DNA of 29,694 nt from Rhodoluna sp. (GTDB taxonomy: Bacteria; Actinomycetota; Actinomycetes; Actinomycetales; Microbacteriaceae). The notes below the pieces were generated by a model, which worked only from the letters and a program-made list of their open reading frames with translations, made no database searches and was not told where the DNA came from. Made by a program: the position numbers and the translations under genes. The stretch spans positions 1-29,694 of the forward strand of contig JAEMTJ010000013.1 in assembly GCA_016462375.1 (NCBI GenBank), in the 5' to 3' direction. This document shows, in pieces, positions 7,607 to 14,473 of this stretch. The stretch's first letter is position 1; every line of letters begins with the position of its first letter.

Positions 7607-7612
7607 ATTCTA
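7607..7612 (-). promoter_or_regulatory. Probable -10 of the bS22 promoter
   Basis: The minus strand reads TAGAAT about 60 bases before the bS22 GTG. Transcription would start near 7600, giving a roughly 50-base leader. A -35 is not clear. The start point falls on an inverted repeat, CGAACC-N12-GGTTCG. Confidence 0.5.
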
Positions 7613-7688
7613 GCCGAACAGCCCACCCCCAAATCCCAGCTCCCAACCTCCCCCTAGAAGCTCTCTTTCGGCCATAAACTCAACCTCA

Positions 7689-8219
7689 ATGACTGAAGAA
7701 TTGCCTTTCGAACTAGTTGCCAAAATGCCTGGCTTCGAGGTAAGGCTTTACCCTAAGCATGTTCTAGTGCAGGTTGTGACCAAGGGTGAATTCAACTCAG
7801 CAGCTAGCCAAGCCTTTAGACCCCTGGTTAATTACATTTCCGGGAGAAATGCCTCCAACGAGAAGTTCGCCATGACTGCCCCGGTCCTTCATGCCCCAGT
7901 GGACCAATTACACACAGTGAGTTTTGTTCTTCCGGAAGGAGTAAAACTAAAAGATCTACCTTTGCCACTGGATGCAAAAGTAAGCGCGGTTCAAGTTAAA
8001 GAACATTACGCAGCGGCAGTTCGTTTTAGAGGGCTAGCCGATTATGAACATTTCAAGGCCTATGGCGACAAACTTCTTCAAACTCTCAAAGACGCCAAAT
8101 TAAAACCTGCTGGCGACCCATACTACGCTCGCTTTGATCCGCCTTGGAAACCAGGTTTTCTAAGAAGAAACGAAGCCATCATCGATTTGACTGAATACCC
8201 ATCGAAAGGAAAGAAATGA
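7689..8219 (+). CDS. SOUL family haem-binding protein
   Basis: A 176-residue protein of the SOUL/HBP family. Seen: the N-terminal PFELVAKMPGFEVRLYPKHVLVQV strand region, broken here as PFELV then FEVRLYP; the KFAMTAPVL segment, which is the family hallmark (MTxPV); and the late FDPPWKPGFLRRNEAIIDL region. Family proteins bind haem or related tetrapyrroles; the bacterial role is unsettled. No signal peptide, so cytoplasmic. TAAACT at 7675-7680 is eight bases before the ATG and there is no Shine-Dalgarno, so a leaderless or near-leaderless mRNA is possible. It overlaps the aquaporin gene by four bases (ATGA) and is surely co-translated with it. Confidence 0.88.
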   Translation: MTEELPFELVAKMPGFEVRLYPKHVLVQVVTKGEFNSAASQAFRPLVNYISGRNASNEKFAMTAPVLHAPVDQLHTVSFVLPEGVKLKDLPLPLDAKVSAVQVKEHYAAAVRFRGLADYEHFKAYGDKLLQTLKDAKLKPAGDPYYARFDPPWKPGFLRRNEAIIDLTEYPSKGKK

Positions 8220-8860
8220 AAATCAACAACCTAGTCCGCAAGTCCATCTCCGAGGCTATGGGTGTGATGATCTTCGTCACCTCGATTGTGGCGGCTAACT
8301 TCAACCCAACTTTTCACAACCTAGCCTTAGCTTCCACTTTGGCAGTAATGATTCTCCTGACTGCTGGAGTTTCCGGTGGACACCTAAACCCAGCGGTTTC
8401 TTTTTTCTTTTTTGCAAGAAAAGAAATCAACCTCTCAACTCTTGTTTCATACTGGATCGCTCAACTCTCTGGAGCCGCACTGGGTTTATACCTTGGTTTT
8501 GCGCTCAGCGGTTCAGCGGTGGAGGCTATAACCGCCCCGGCTGGTATCTCAGCTAACGCTGTTTTCATCGGTGAATTGTTTTCCACTACCGTTCTGGTTG
8601 TCATCATCCATCGCTTGGCATCAACCAAGAGAGCCCAGTTGATCCCCGTTGCTGTTGGGTTATGGGTATTGGCGGCAAGCACATTCACAGTAACGGGCGC
8701 TCAGGCAAACCCTGCCGTTACCTTTGCACTGATGCTTCGTGATGGCTTTAGCCAAGGCAATTTAGGAATCGTTCTAGCCGAGTTTGCTGGCGCACTACTA
8801 GCACTCCTATACATCCTCCTTTTGGACGAGAAGATCAAGAAGTCTAAGAAGAAGAAATAG
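8216..8860 (+). CDS. Aquaporin / MIP family channel with atypical second NPA motif
   Basis: A 214-residue channel with six hydrophobic spans and two half-helices. Seen: the first NPA in GGHLNPAVS (58-60) and the second in GAQANPAVTF (165-167). In water- and glycerol-conducting MIPs the second NPA is normally followed by the selectivity-filter arginine (NPAR); here it is valine. The protein ends in a lysine-rich tail (KKSKKKK). It overlaps the SOUL gene and is followed by arsC after 61 bp. MIPs in ars clusters (AqpS of Sinorhizobium, and actinobacterial MIP-ArsC fusions) conduct arsenous acid, so that substrate is a reasonable inference here, with other small neutral solutes also possible. Confidence 0.88.
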   Translation: MKINNLVRKSISEAMGVMIFVTSIVAANFNPTFHNLALASTLAVMILLTAGVSGGHLNPAVSFFFFARKEINLSTLVSYWIAQLSGAALGLYLGFALSGSAVEAITAPAGISANAVFIGELFSTTVLVVIIHRLASTKRAQLIPVAVGLWVLAASTFTVTGAQANPAVTFALMLRDGFSQGNLGIVLAEFAGALLALLYILLLDEKIKKSKKKK

Positions 8861-8874
8861 TTCACTTACAATTT

Positions 8875-8901
8875 GGTTTCCCAGACATAGTTTGGAGAAC
8901 C
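8875..8901. repeat. Imperfect inverted repeat upstream of arsC
   Basis: The arm at 8875-8883 and the arm at 8893-8901 pair at eight of nine positions (one G-T, one mismatch) around nine bases. It covers the place where the -35 of the arsC promoter would lie. It could be a repressor operator; a terminator is less likely because no T run follows. Confidence 0.4.
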
Positions 8902-8909
8902 TGTTGCAC

Positions 8910-8915
8910 TAGCCT
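8910..8915 (+). promoter_or_regulatory. -10 element of a leaderless arsC promoter
   Basis: TAGCCT followed by six bases and the ATG at 8922. There is no Shine-Dalgarno in front of arsC. Confidence 0.55.
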
Positions 8916-8921
8916 AAAACT

Positions 8922-9332
8922 ATGACTATCACAGCAAGCGTTCTATTTGTCTGCGTTCACAATGCCGGTAGGTCTCAGATGGCTGCCGGTTACCTTAGAC
9001 ACCTAGCTGGGGACCGAATTGAGATTCGATCAGCTGGAACTCAACCTAAGTCTGAAATCAACGCAATTGCTATTGAAGCCATGAGCGAAGAGGGCATTGA
9101 CATCTCTAATCAAGAACCAAAGATTCTTGATGATGAAGCAGTTATTGCCAGTGATTATGTAATCACTATGGGTTGTGGCGATTCCTGCCCATATTTCCCA
9201 GGTAAGACATACCTGGACTGGGTTCTAGATGATCCAGCCGGTCAGGGCATTGTTGCTGTTAGACCTATTAGAGACAAAATCCGTCAGCACGTTGAAGAGC
9301 TAATTGCAAAGATTGACGCTAAGACTTCTTAG
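8922..9332 (+). CDS. arsC: Arsenate reductase, low-molecular-weight phosphatase fold
   Basis: 136 residues. Seen: P-loop CVHNAGRS with nucleophile C11 and R17; the redox pair C85 and C89 in MGCGDSCP; and a DWVLDDPAGQ segment carrying the general-acid aspartate. This is the thioredoxin- or mycothiol-linked arsenate reductase type (ArsC/Arr2-like actinobacterial enzymes), converting arsenate to arsenite. The three-cysteine layout fits the C11-C85-C89 relay of pI258-like enzymes, but the in vivo reductant is not decidable. It lies downstream of an aquaporin, a plausible arsenite exit route, and converges with an ArsR-like gene, overlapping it by 14 bp at the stops. Confidence 0.88.
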   Translation: MTITASVLFVCVHNAGRSQMAAGYLRHLAGDRIEIRSAGTQPKSEINAIAIEAMSEEGIDISNQEPKILDDEAVIASDYVITMGCGDSCPYFPGKTYLDWVLDDPAGQGIVAVRPIRDKIRQHVEELIAKIDAKTS

Positions 9333-9798
9333 TCTTTGCAGCTACCTTTGCTTTCGCTTTCTTCGCAGCTTTCTTAGCGCTCTGTTTAGCATCAGATAAC
9401 TTCTTACCCAATTCTTTGCCAGCTTCTTCTGCATCGATATTGAATTCGATCTTGGTATCTAACTTCTTCTCTAACCAAGCCTTGAGGCTGGTGCCCAGTT
9501 CGCCCAGAGTCTCTGCCAGATCATCTGCTCTAGCCCCAAGGTTGGCAGAGCCAACTTTGCCAAACCATTTAGCTGCTTCACTAAAGCCAGCCCTGTTGAG
9601 TGAATAGGTTTCCGTTCTACCTTTTTTCTCGACCTTTATCAGCTGTGCTTCAACCAAAACTGCTGCATGCTTGATGACTGATGCTTCAGTTAACTTGGTT
9701 TCTCTAATCAGCACAGCCTTGGTGAGTGGGTTAGCAGCAAGCGCTTCAATAATTCTCCTAGACTGCGGGGCTGCTAGTGCTTGGAATACATCGGTCAT
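9319..9798 (-). CDS. ArsR-like winged-helix protein with lysine/alanine-rich tail
   Basis: 159 residues. Residues 1-75 form a winged helix of the ArsR type (SRRIIEALAANPLTKAVL, then TEASVIKHAAVLVEAQLIK as the recognition region). Residues about 80-125 look like helices for dimerisation. Residues 126-159 are a K/A-rich, histone H1-like tail (AKKAAKKAKAKVAAK). There is no cysteine anywhere, so a classical As(III)-cysteine sensor is excluded. It overlaps proC by four bases (ATGA) with AGGAG just ahead, so it is the last gene of the clpC-argA-proC run. The target genes are unknown; regulation of the neighbouring arsC is possible but unproven. It could instead act as a nucleoid-associated protein. 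Confidence 0.78.
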   Translation of the reverse strand: MTDVFQALAAPQSRRIIEALAANPLTKAVLIRETKLTEASVIKHAAVLVEAQLIKVEKKGRTETYSLNRAGFSEAAKWFGKVGSANLGARADDLAETLGELGTSLKAWLEKKLDTKIEFNIDAEEAGKELGKKLSDAKQSAKKAAKKAKAKVAAKTKKS

Positions 9799-10628
9799 TT
9801 TTGCTCCTGTGATATTTCTTTAGCTCTGGCTAGAGCTGCAGTTGTTGCCTTTAGGAAAAGTGTGTGCAGTTTTCCTTCTTCAAGAACCGCAATAGCTTTC
9901 ATGGTTGTTCCGTTTGGGCTGGTTACCTGTCTTCTCAACTCAGCAGGATCTCCTTGAGTCTGGGTGATAAGTTCACTTGCACCTAGGAAGGTTTGAGTTA
10001 CCAGCAGATAGGCATCTTCTTGGCTGAAACCCATAGCCTTAGCAGTTGCAATAAATTCTTCCATAAGGTAAAAAACATAGGCAGGACCCGAGCCTGAGAT
10101 GGTTGATAAAGCATCAATCTGATCCTCTGCTAAAACAACACTTTTACCAACAGCATCAAATAGTGCAACTGCCACTGCTAACTGGTCAGCACTAACTCGA
10201 CTACCCACTGAAATACCGGTGAGACCTCTTTGAATTAGCGCTGGGGTATTGGGCATAGCTCTAATTACAGCAACTGAATCTGGCAGGTAGCTTTCAATTG
10301 TTGCGGTTGTAATACCAGCCGCTACTGAAATAACTAAGGCATCCTTAGCAATAACGTTTTTTATCTGATCTAATACTTCGATCACATTGGCTGGCTTAAT
10401 CGCAAGCAGAATAATCTGTGCACCTTCAGCAGCTAAGGCATTAGCATTTGGTTGATAACCGGCAGCGTAAGCTGTGACACCAAATTTCTTAGCGAGCGCA
10501 TCAGCAGACTCGACCTTGCGTGTGGTGACTTTGATGTTTTCTTTTTTGATGCCGTGACGAACCATTCCAGAGAGAATGGCGGTTCCCATAGAACCTGAAC
10601 CAATGATGGCAACTGTTGTATCTTGCAT
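9795..10628 (-). CDS. proC: Pyrroline-5-carboxylate reductase
   Basis: A 277-residue enzyme that reduces pyrroline-5-carboxylate to L-proline with NAD(P)H, the last step of proline synthesis. Seen: the N-terminal Rossmann motif IIGSGSMGTAI, the central AMPNTPALI loop, and the C-terminal signature SGSGPAYVFYLMEE with VTSPNGTT. Start: ATG at 10628, where the protein begins MQDTTVAIIG. An open frame reaches 10664 but would overlap the previous gene and add residues before the first strand. It lies four bases after the stop of the membrane-anchored protein, so they are coupled. In mycobacteria proC is near bS22, as it is here within 3 kb. Confidence 0.93.
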   Translation of the reverse strand: MQDTTVAIIGSGSMGTAILSGMVRHGIKKENIKVTTRKVESADALAKKFGVTAYAAGYQPNANALAAEGAQIILLAIKPANVIEVLDQIKNVIAKDALVISVAAGITTATIESYLPDSVAVIRAMPNTPALIQRGLTGISVGSRVSADQLAVAVALFDAVGKSVVLAEDQIDALSTISGSGPAYVFYLMEEFIATAKAMGFSQEDAYLLVTQTFLGASELITQTQGDPAELRRQVTSPNGTTMKAIAVLEEGKLHTLFLKATTAALARAKEISQEQK

Positions 10629-10632
10629 GTCT

Positions 10633-11232
10633 CTAGTTGAGCACAAACTGTTGGCTATTTTCACTGATTACCCCATTTACCTCAGCCTTGAGGACATAGC
10701 TAGCACCACCGGCTGTAACTTCGGAGAGGCCATCAGCCAGAGCGCAGCCTTGGTCGCTAGAGCGCACGCGTTCCCAATAGTCTGCGCCAGAGGTCACGGG
10801 TTGATCCGGTTTTAGCAACATGATTCGGTCTGTTCTGTCCTCAGTGAGATTGCAATCCTGAGATGACCAAATGTTGTCGCTGCCACTGGTGATTTTGAAG
10901 AAGGTTCCACTGGTGCCGACATTGAAATTGCAATCAACTGATGCTGTGTTGGTGATGGTAAACCAGAAATATGGTTTATCACCGGCGTTGAAAGCTAACT
11001 GTTTTGTTTTGTCTTTTATACCAACAAAGGCCTCAACCTTGATTTGCTGTGGTTGGCAATCCCCACCGGCAACGAGAACCGGAGTCTTGCTGGGACTAAC
11101 TACACCGGAGACGAAACTCACCCCAGCATTAACAGCTGCAACTGCTCCCCAAATGAGTCCGCCTAGAACTAGAAGTACTAGTGCACGTCTAGTCCAGATG
11201 ATGCTGGGTCTTGGTCCATAGTTTTGAGGCAT
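10633..11232 (-). CDS. Membrane-anchored extracytoplasmic protein of unknown function
   Basis: A 199-residue protein with a short basic N terminus (RPSIIWTRRA), one membrane segment at about 17-42, and an outside domain of about 150 residues containing four cysteines that could form two disulfides. The domain reads as beta-rich (FWFTITNTASVDCNFNVGT) and resembles conserved actinobacterial proteins with one N-terminal anchor; I cannot name a family. The gap to the upstream argA is 23 bp, and there is only a weak -10-like CAAAAT. It precedes proC by four bases. It may bind something in the cell wall space; the function is not known. Confidence 0.8.
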   Translation of the reverse strand: MPQNYGPRPSIIWTRRALVLLVLGGLIWGAVAAVNAGVSFVSGVVSPSKTPVLVAGGDCQPQQIKVEAFVGIKDKTKQLAFNAGDKPYFWFTITNTASVDCNFNVGTSGTFFKITSGSDNIWSSQDCNLTEDRTDRIMLLKPDQPVTSGADYWERVRSSDQGCALADGLSEVTAGGASYVLKAEVNGVISENSQQFVLN

Positions 11233-11255
11233 GTATTTATTTTGCCAGCACTACT

Positions 11256-11765
11256 CTAAAGAGTTCGGAGCATTCGAGTGTTGCCGAGTGTGTTCTCTTT
11301 AACTCTGGCTAGATCTAAGAACTCGGCGATACCGTCATCGGAGGATTCAACCATCTGCGCAAATGTGTCCGCATCAACAGGAACATCACTAATAATCTCA
11401 AAACCACATTTAGCAAAGAACTCAACTTCAAAGGTCAAACAGAAAACGCGTGGAATGCCCAAACTAAAGGCTCGCTCACTCAATGCTTCAACGATTGCCT
11501 TACCCAAACCCAAGCCACGTGCGCTGTCGTCAACTACCAGAGATCTGACTTCAGCCAGGTCCCCCCACATCACATGCAAAGCGCCGGCAGCCAAGATGCG
11601 ACCATCCTGGTGCTCAGCAACCACAAACTCCTGAGTGCGCTCGTAGAGGGAGACCAGCTGGTGCTTTAGAAGCACCTTGCTGTCTACCAGAGGCGCGCGC
11701 ATTTCTTGAATCGCAACTATGTCACTAGTTCTGGCTGGTCTTAGCTTGAAAGAGTTTTGGGGCAT
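11256..11765 (-). CDS. argA: Amino-acid N-acetyltransferase, short actinobacterial ArgA type
   Basis: A 169-residue GNAT-fold enzyme. Seen: acetyl-CoA-binding loop RGLGLG (83-88), the VRSLVVDD strand before it, FCLTFEVEFFAKCGF, and a C terminus AEFLDLARVKENTLGNTRML that closely matches M. tuberculosis Rv2747, the stand-alone N-acetylglutamate synthase. It would make N-acetylglutamate (or N-acetyl-glutamine) for arginine synthesis, replacing the larger kinase-fused ArgA of enterobacteria. The ATG is two bases after the clpC stop, so it depends on clpC transcription. That is an odd place for an arginine gene, but spacing implies one operon. Confidence 0.85.
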   Translation of the reverse strand: MPQNSFKLRPARTSDIVAIQEMRAPLVDSKVLLKHQLVSLYERTQEFVVAEHQDGRILAAGALHVMWGDLAEVRSLVVDDSARGLGLGKAIVEALSERAFSLGIPRVFCLTFEVEFFAKCGFEIISDVPVDADTFAQMVESSDDGIAEFLDLARVKENTLGNTRMLRTL

Positions 11766-11767
11766 TG

Positions 11768-14218
11768 CTAAATGCTAGCAATCACTCGTTCATTGGAGGT
11801 AAATATGAACTGACCGGCAACAACATCTGTCACGACATCAGTGGCGTTTTTGATGACTCCCTGCAAGATGCTCTCAGAGATTTGGTCTTCGATTTCACGC
11901 TGAACCGCTCTGCGGAGCGGTCTCGCTCCTAGCGCTGGGTCGTAACCTAGCTCAATTAGACGATCCTTCGCGGCGGCAGTCAAAGTCAGAGTGATATCGC
12001 GCTCTTCAAGACGGGTGTTGAGCTTCTTGATGAATAGATCAACAATCTCGAGAAGCTCCGGCTTAGAAAGCTGAGGGAAGACGATGACATCATCAACACG
12101 GTTTAGGAACTCAGGCTTGAAGTGCTTCTTCAACTCATCGTTCACCTTAGCAGCCATGCGATCGAAGTCATTCTGTTGGCTGCCTTCAAGATTGAAGCCA
12201 AGCGCACCCCTAGAGATGTCCTTGGAACCAAGGTTGGTTGTCATGATGATGATTGTGTTCTTGAAGTCGACAACACGACCCTGACCATCGGTTAGGCGAC
12301 CCTCTTCAAGAATCTGCAACAACGAGTTGAAGATATCTGGGTGGGCCTTCTCGATCTCATCGAAAAGAACAACGCTAAATGGCTTACGACGGACACGCTC
12401 GGTTAGCTGACCGCCATCATCGAAGCCAACGTAGCCAGGAGGAGCACCAAACAAACGGGAGGCGGTGTGCTTTTCTGCATACTCACTCATGTCTAGCGAG
12501 ATCAAAGCACCTTCGTCGTCGAATAGGAATTCGGCGAGCGCTTTAGCCAACTCAGTCTTACCAACACCGGTAGGGCCAGCGAAGATAAACGAACCTGATG
12601 GACGTTTAGGGTCTTTTAGACCTGCACGCTGGCGTCTAATGGCCTTAGAGATGGACTCAACGGCAGCCTTCTGTCCAATAATTCTCTTGTGCAGCTCTGC
12701 CTCCATGAAGACCAGCTTTGCCGACTCTTCTTCAGACAACTTGAAGACTGGGATACCAGTAGCGGCAGCTAAAACTTCGGCAATAAGGCCTTCGTCAACA
12801 ACACCGTGGGCAGCGACGTTGCCGGTGCGGAACTGCTTGGATAGCTTTGCTCGCTCAGCAAGAAGTTTTTTCTCATCATCGCGAAGCTTGGCAGCACCTT
12901 CGAAATCTTGACCTTCAATCGCCATCTCTTTATCAACGCGAACAGCAGCAATCTTTTCTTCCAGCTCACGAAGCTCTGGAGGTGAAGACAGGATAGAAAG
13001 ACGTAGTCTTGCACCTGCTTCATCGATTAGGTCAATCGCTTTATCTGGTAGAAAGCGATCTGCAACGTAGCGATCTGCAAGCTTGGCAGCAGCAACAATT
13101 GCACCATCGGTAATTGAAACCTTGTGGTGTGCCTCGTAGCGATCACGAAGTCCTTTCAAGATATTGATGGTCTGCGGAATAGTTGGTTCGTTGACCTGGA
13201 TCGACTGGAATCTACGCTCTAAAGCAGCATCTTTCTCAAAGTATTTTCTGAACTCATCCAAAGTAGTTGCGCCGATTGTTTGTAGTTCACCACGAGCAAG
13301 CATTGGCTTCAGGATAGATGCAGCATCAACAGCACCTTCAGCAGCACCGGCACCAACGAGGGTGTGAATCTCATCGATGAAAGTAATGATGTCTCCGCGT
13401 CCTCTAATTTCCTTGATGACTTTTTTTAGTCTCTCTTCGAAGTCTCCGCGGTATCTAGAACCAGCAATCAGAGACCCAAGGTCAAGGGTGTATAGCTGCT
13501 TGCCCTTTAGAGTTTCAGGAACGTTGCCAGCAACGATTGCCTGAGCAAGGCCCTCAACAACAGCAGTCTTACCAACACCTGGTTCACCAATCAAGATTGG
13601 GTTGTTCTTTGTTCTGCGAGAAAGAATCTGCATAACGCGTTCGATTTCTTTTTCACGGCCGATAACAGGATCTAGTTTTCCTTCAGCAGCGGCAGCAGTG
13701 AGGTTCTTACCAAACTGGTCCAGAACCTGTGAGCCCTTTTGTGGAATAGCTTCGCCACCAACGGTAGCTGTTTCCTTGTTATCAAAACCTTGCAACATCT
13801 GTTGCACCTGAGCACGAACCTTGTTGGTGTCAGCACCTAACTTAGTTAGTACCTGAGCTGCAACACCTTCGCCCTCTTTTATAAGACCAAGCAACAAGTG
13901 TTCTGTACCAATGTATGAGTGACCTAATTGAAGTGCTTCACGAAGTGAAAGCTCTAGAACCTTCTTAGCGCGAGGTGTGAAAGGAATGTGTCCGGTAGGA
14001 GCTTGCTGACCCTGACCGATGATTTCTTTGACCTGGTCACGAACTGCTTCTTGAGAAATACCGAGCGCTTCTAGCGCCTTAGCGGCTACGCCTTCACCTT
14101 CGTGAATAAGACCGAGCAGAATGTGCTCAGTACCGATGTAGTTGTGGTTAAGTGACTTAGCTTCTTCTTGCGCTAAAACCACTACCCTGCGGGCCTTGTC
14201 AGTGAATTTCTCAAACAT
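11768..14218 (-). CDS. clpC: ATP-dependent Clp protease ATPase subunit ClpC
   Basis: An 816-residue Hsp100 unfoldase that feeds proteins to ClpP. Seen: two N-terminal Clp repeats (about 4-70 and 78-145); AAA-1 Walker A GEPGVGKT at 211-218; a UVR-type middle region at about 420-455; AAA-2 Walker A GPTGVGKT at 548-555; a ClpP-docking LGF at 673-675; and the arginine-rich C-terminal domain GARPLRRAVQREIED. Length is normal for actinobacterial ClpC1. Start: ATG at 14218 preceded by AAAGGAG. Two 10-base direct repeats lie upstream. Downstream, argA follows after two bases. Confidence 0.97.
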   Translation of the reverse strand: MFEKFTDKARRVVVLAQEEAKSLNHNYIGTEHILLGLIHEGEGVAAKALEALGISQEAVRDQVKEIIGQGQQAPTGHIPFTPRAKKVLELSLREALQLGHSYIGTEHLLLGLIKEGEGVAAQVLTKLGADTNKVRAQVQQMLQGFDNKETATVGGEAIPQKGSQVLDQFGKNLTAAAAEGKLDPVIGREKEIERVMQILSRRTKNNPILIGEPGVGKTAVVEGLAQAIVAGNVPETLKGKQLYTLDLGSLIAGSRYRGDFEERLKKVIKEIRGRGDIITFIDEIHTLVGAGAAEGAVDAASILKPMLARGELQTIGATTLDEFRKYFEKDAALERRFQSIQVNEPTIPQTINILKGLRDRYEAHHKVSITDGAIVAAAKLADRYVADRFLPDKAIDLIDEAGARLRLSILSSPPELRELEEKIAAVRVDKEMAIEGQDFEGAAKLRDDEKKLLAERAKLSKQFRTGNVAAHGVVDEGLIAEVLAAATGIPVFKLSEEESAKLVFMEAELHKRIIGQKAAVESISKAIRRQRAGLKDPKRPSGSFIFAGPTGVGKTELAKALAEFLFDDEGALISLDMSEYAEKHTASRLFGAPPGYVGFDDGGQLTERVRRKPFSVVLFDEIEKAHPDIFNSLLQILEEGRLTDGQGRVVDFKNTIIIMTTNLGSKDISRGALGFNLEGSQQNDFDRMAAKVNDELKKHFKPEFLNRVDDVIVFPQLSKPELLEIVDLFIKKLNTRLEERDITLTLTAAAKDRLIELGYDPALGARPLRRAVQREIEDQISESILQGVIKNATDVVTDVVAGQFIFTSNERVIASI

Positions 14219-14258
14219 CTTTACTCCTTTGACACTTTATGTGCTTACAAAGAAGATA

Positions 14259-14278
14259 ACCCTGTTTACCCCTGTTTA
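14259..14278. repeat. Tandem 10-bp direct repeat upstream of clpC
   Basis: ACCCTGTTTA at 14259-14268 is followed immediately by CCCCTGTTTA at 14269-14278; the second copy contains the stop codon of the small membrane protein gene. It lies about 40-60 bp before the clpC ATG, where an activator or repressor of clpC could bind. Confidence 0.45.
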
Positions 14279-14473
14279 TTCAGGCTGTTCGCCAATGGGA
14301 GAACGTTTTTGCCCAGCAAGTTCATGCTTCGCACGCTCTTCAGCTTCAATCTGAGCCCTTACCTTACGCTCTTTGGCGTCTGCCCCGATGATGCCTTTGA
14401 AGAGGAAGTAGACCAAGACAGCCATGCCCACTGGTGGCAGGATGCTCAATAGCGCCTCTAGTAATGTCTGCAT
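14276..14473 (-). CDS. Small single-span membrane protein
   Basis: 65 residues: one membrane segment at about 8-30 (LSILPPVGMAVLVYFLFKGII), then a charged helical cytoplasmic tail (RKVRAQIEAEERAKHEL). It overlaps the lysS stop by one base (TAATG), so it is translated with lysS. In mycobacteria the lysS-clpC interval holds lsr2; this protein is unrelated to Lsr2. Function unknown. The tight coupling and the sensible membrane topology support a real gene. Confidence 0.72.
   Translation of the reverse strand: MQTLLEALLSILPPVGMAVLVYFLFKGIIGADAKERKVRAQIEAEERAKHELAGQKRSPIGEQPE

Noticed and set aside
7549..7632. N-terminal extension of bS22
   Set aside because: Known homologues start at MGSV, a Shine-Dalgarno precedes that GTG, and the extension would contain the predicted promoter and inverted repeat.
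9319..9798. Classical ArsR arsenic sensor
   Set aside because: The fold fits, but there is not a single cysteine in the protein, so the known As(III) sensing sites are absent.
10629..10664. 12-codon extension of proC
   Set aside because: Overlaps the upstream gene; the ProC Rossmann motif starts directly after the internal ATG at 10628.
12465..12911. 148-codon open frame on the plus strand opposite clpC
   Set aside because: Covers the conserved middle and second ATPase domain of clpC in antisense; low-complexity serine/alanine product.
12769..13023. 84-codon open frame on the same strand as clpC
   Set aside because: It lies wholly inside clpC in another frame, whose product has complete domains; no ribosome site of its own.
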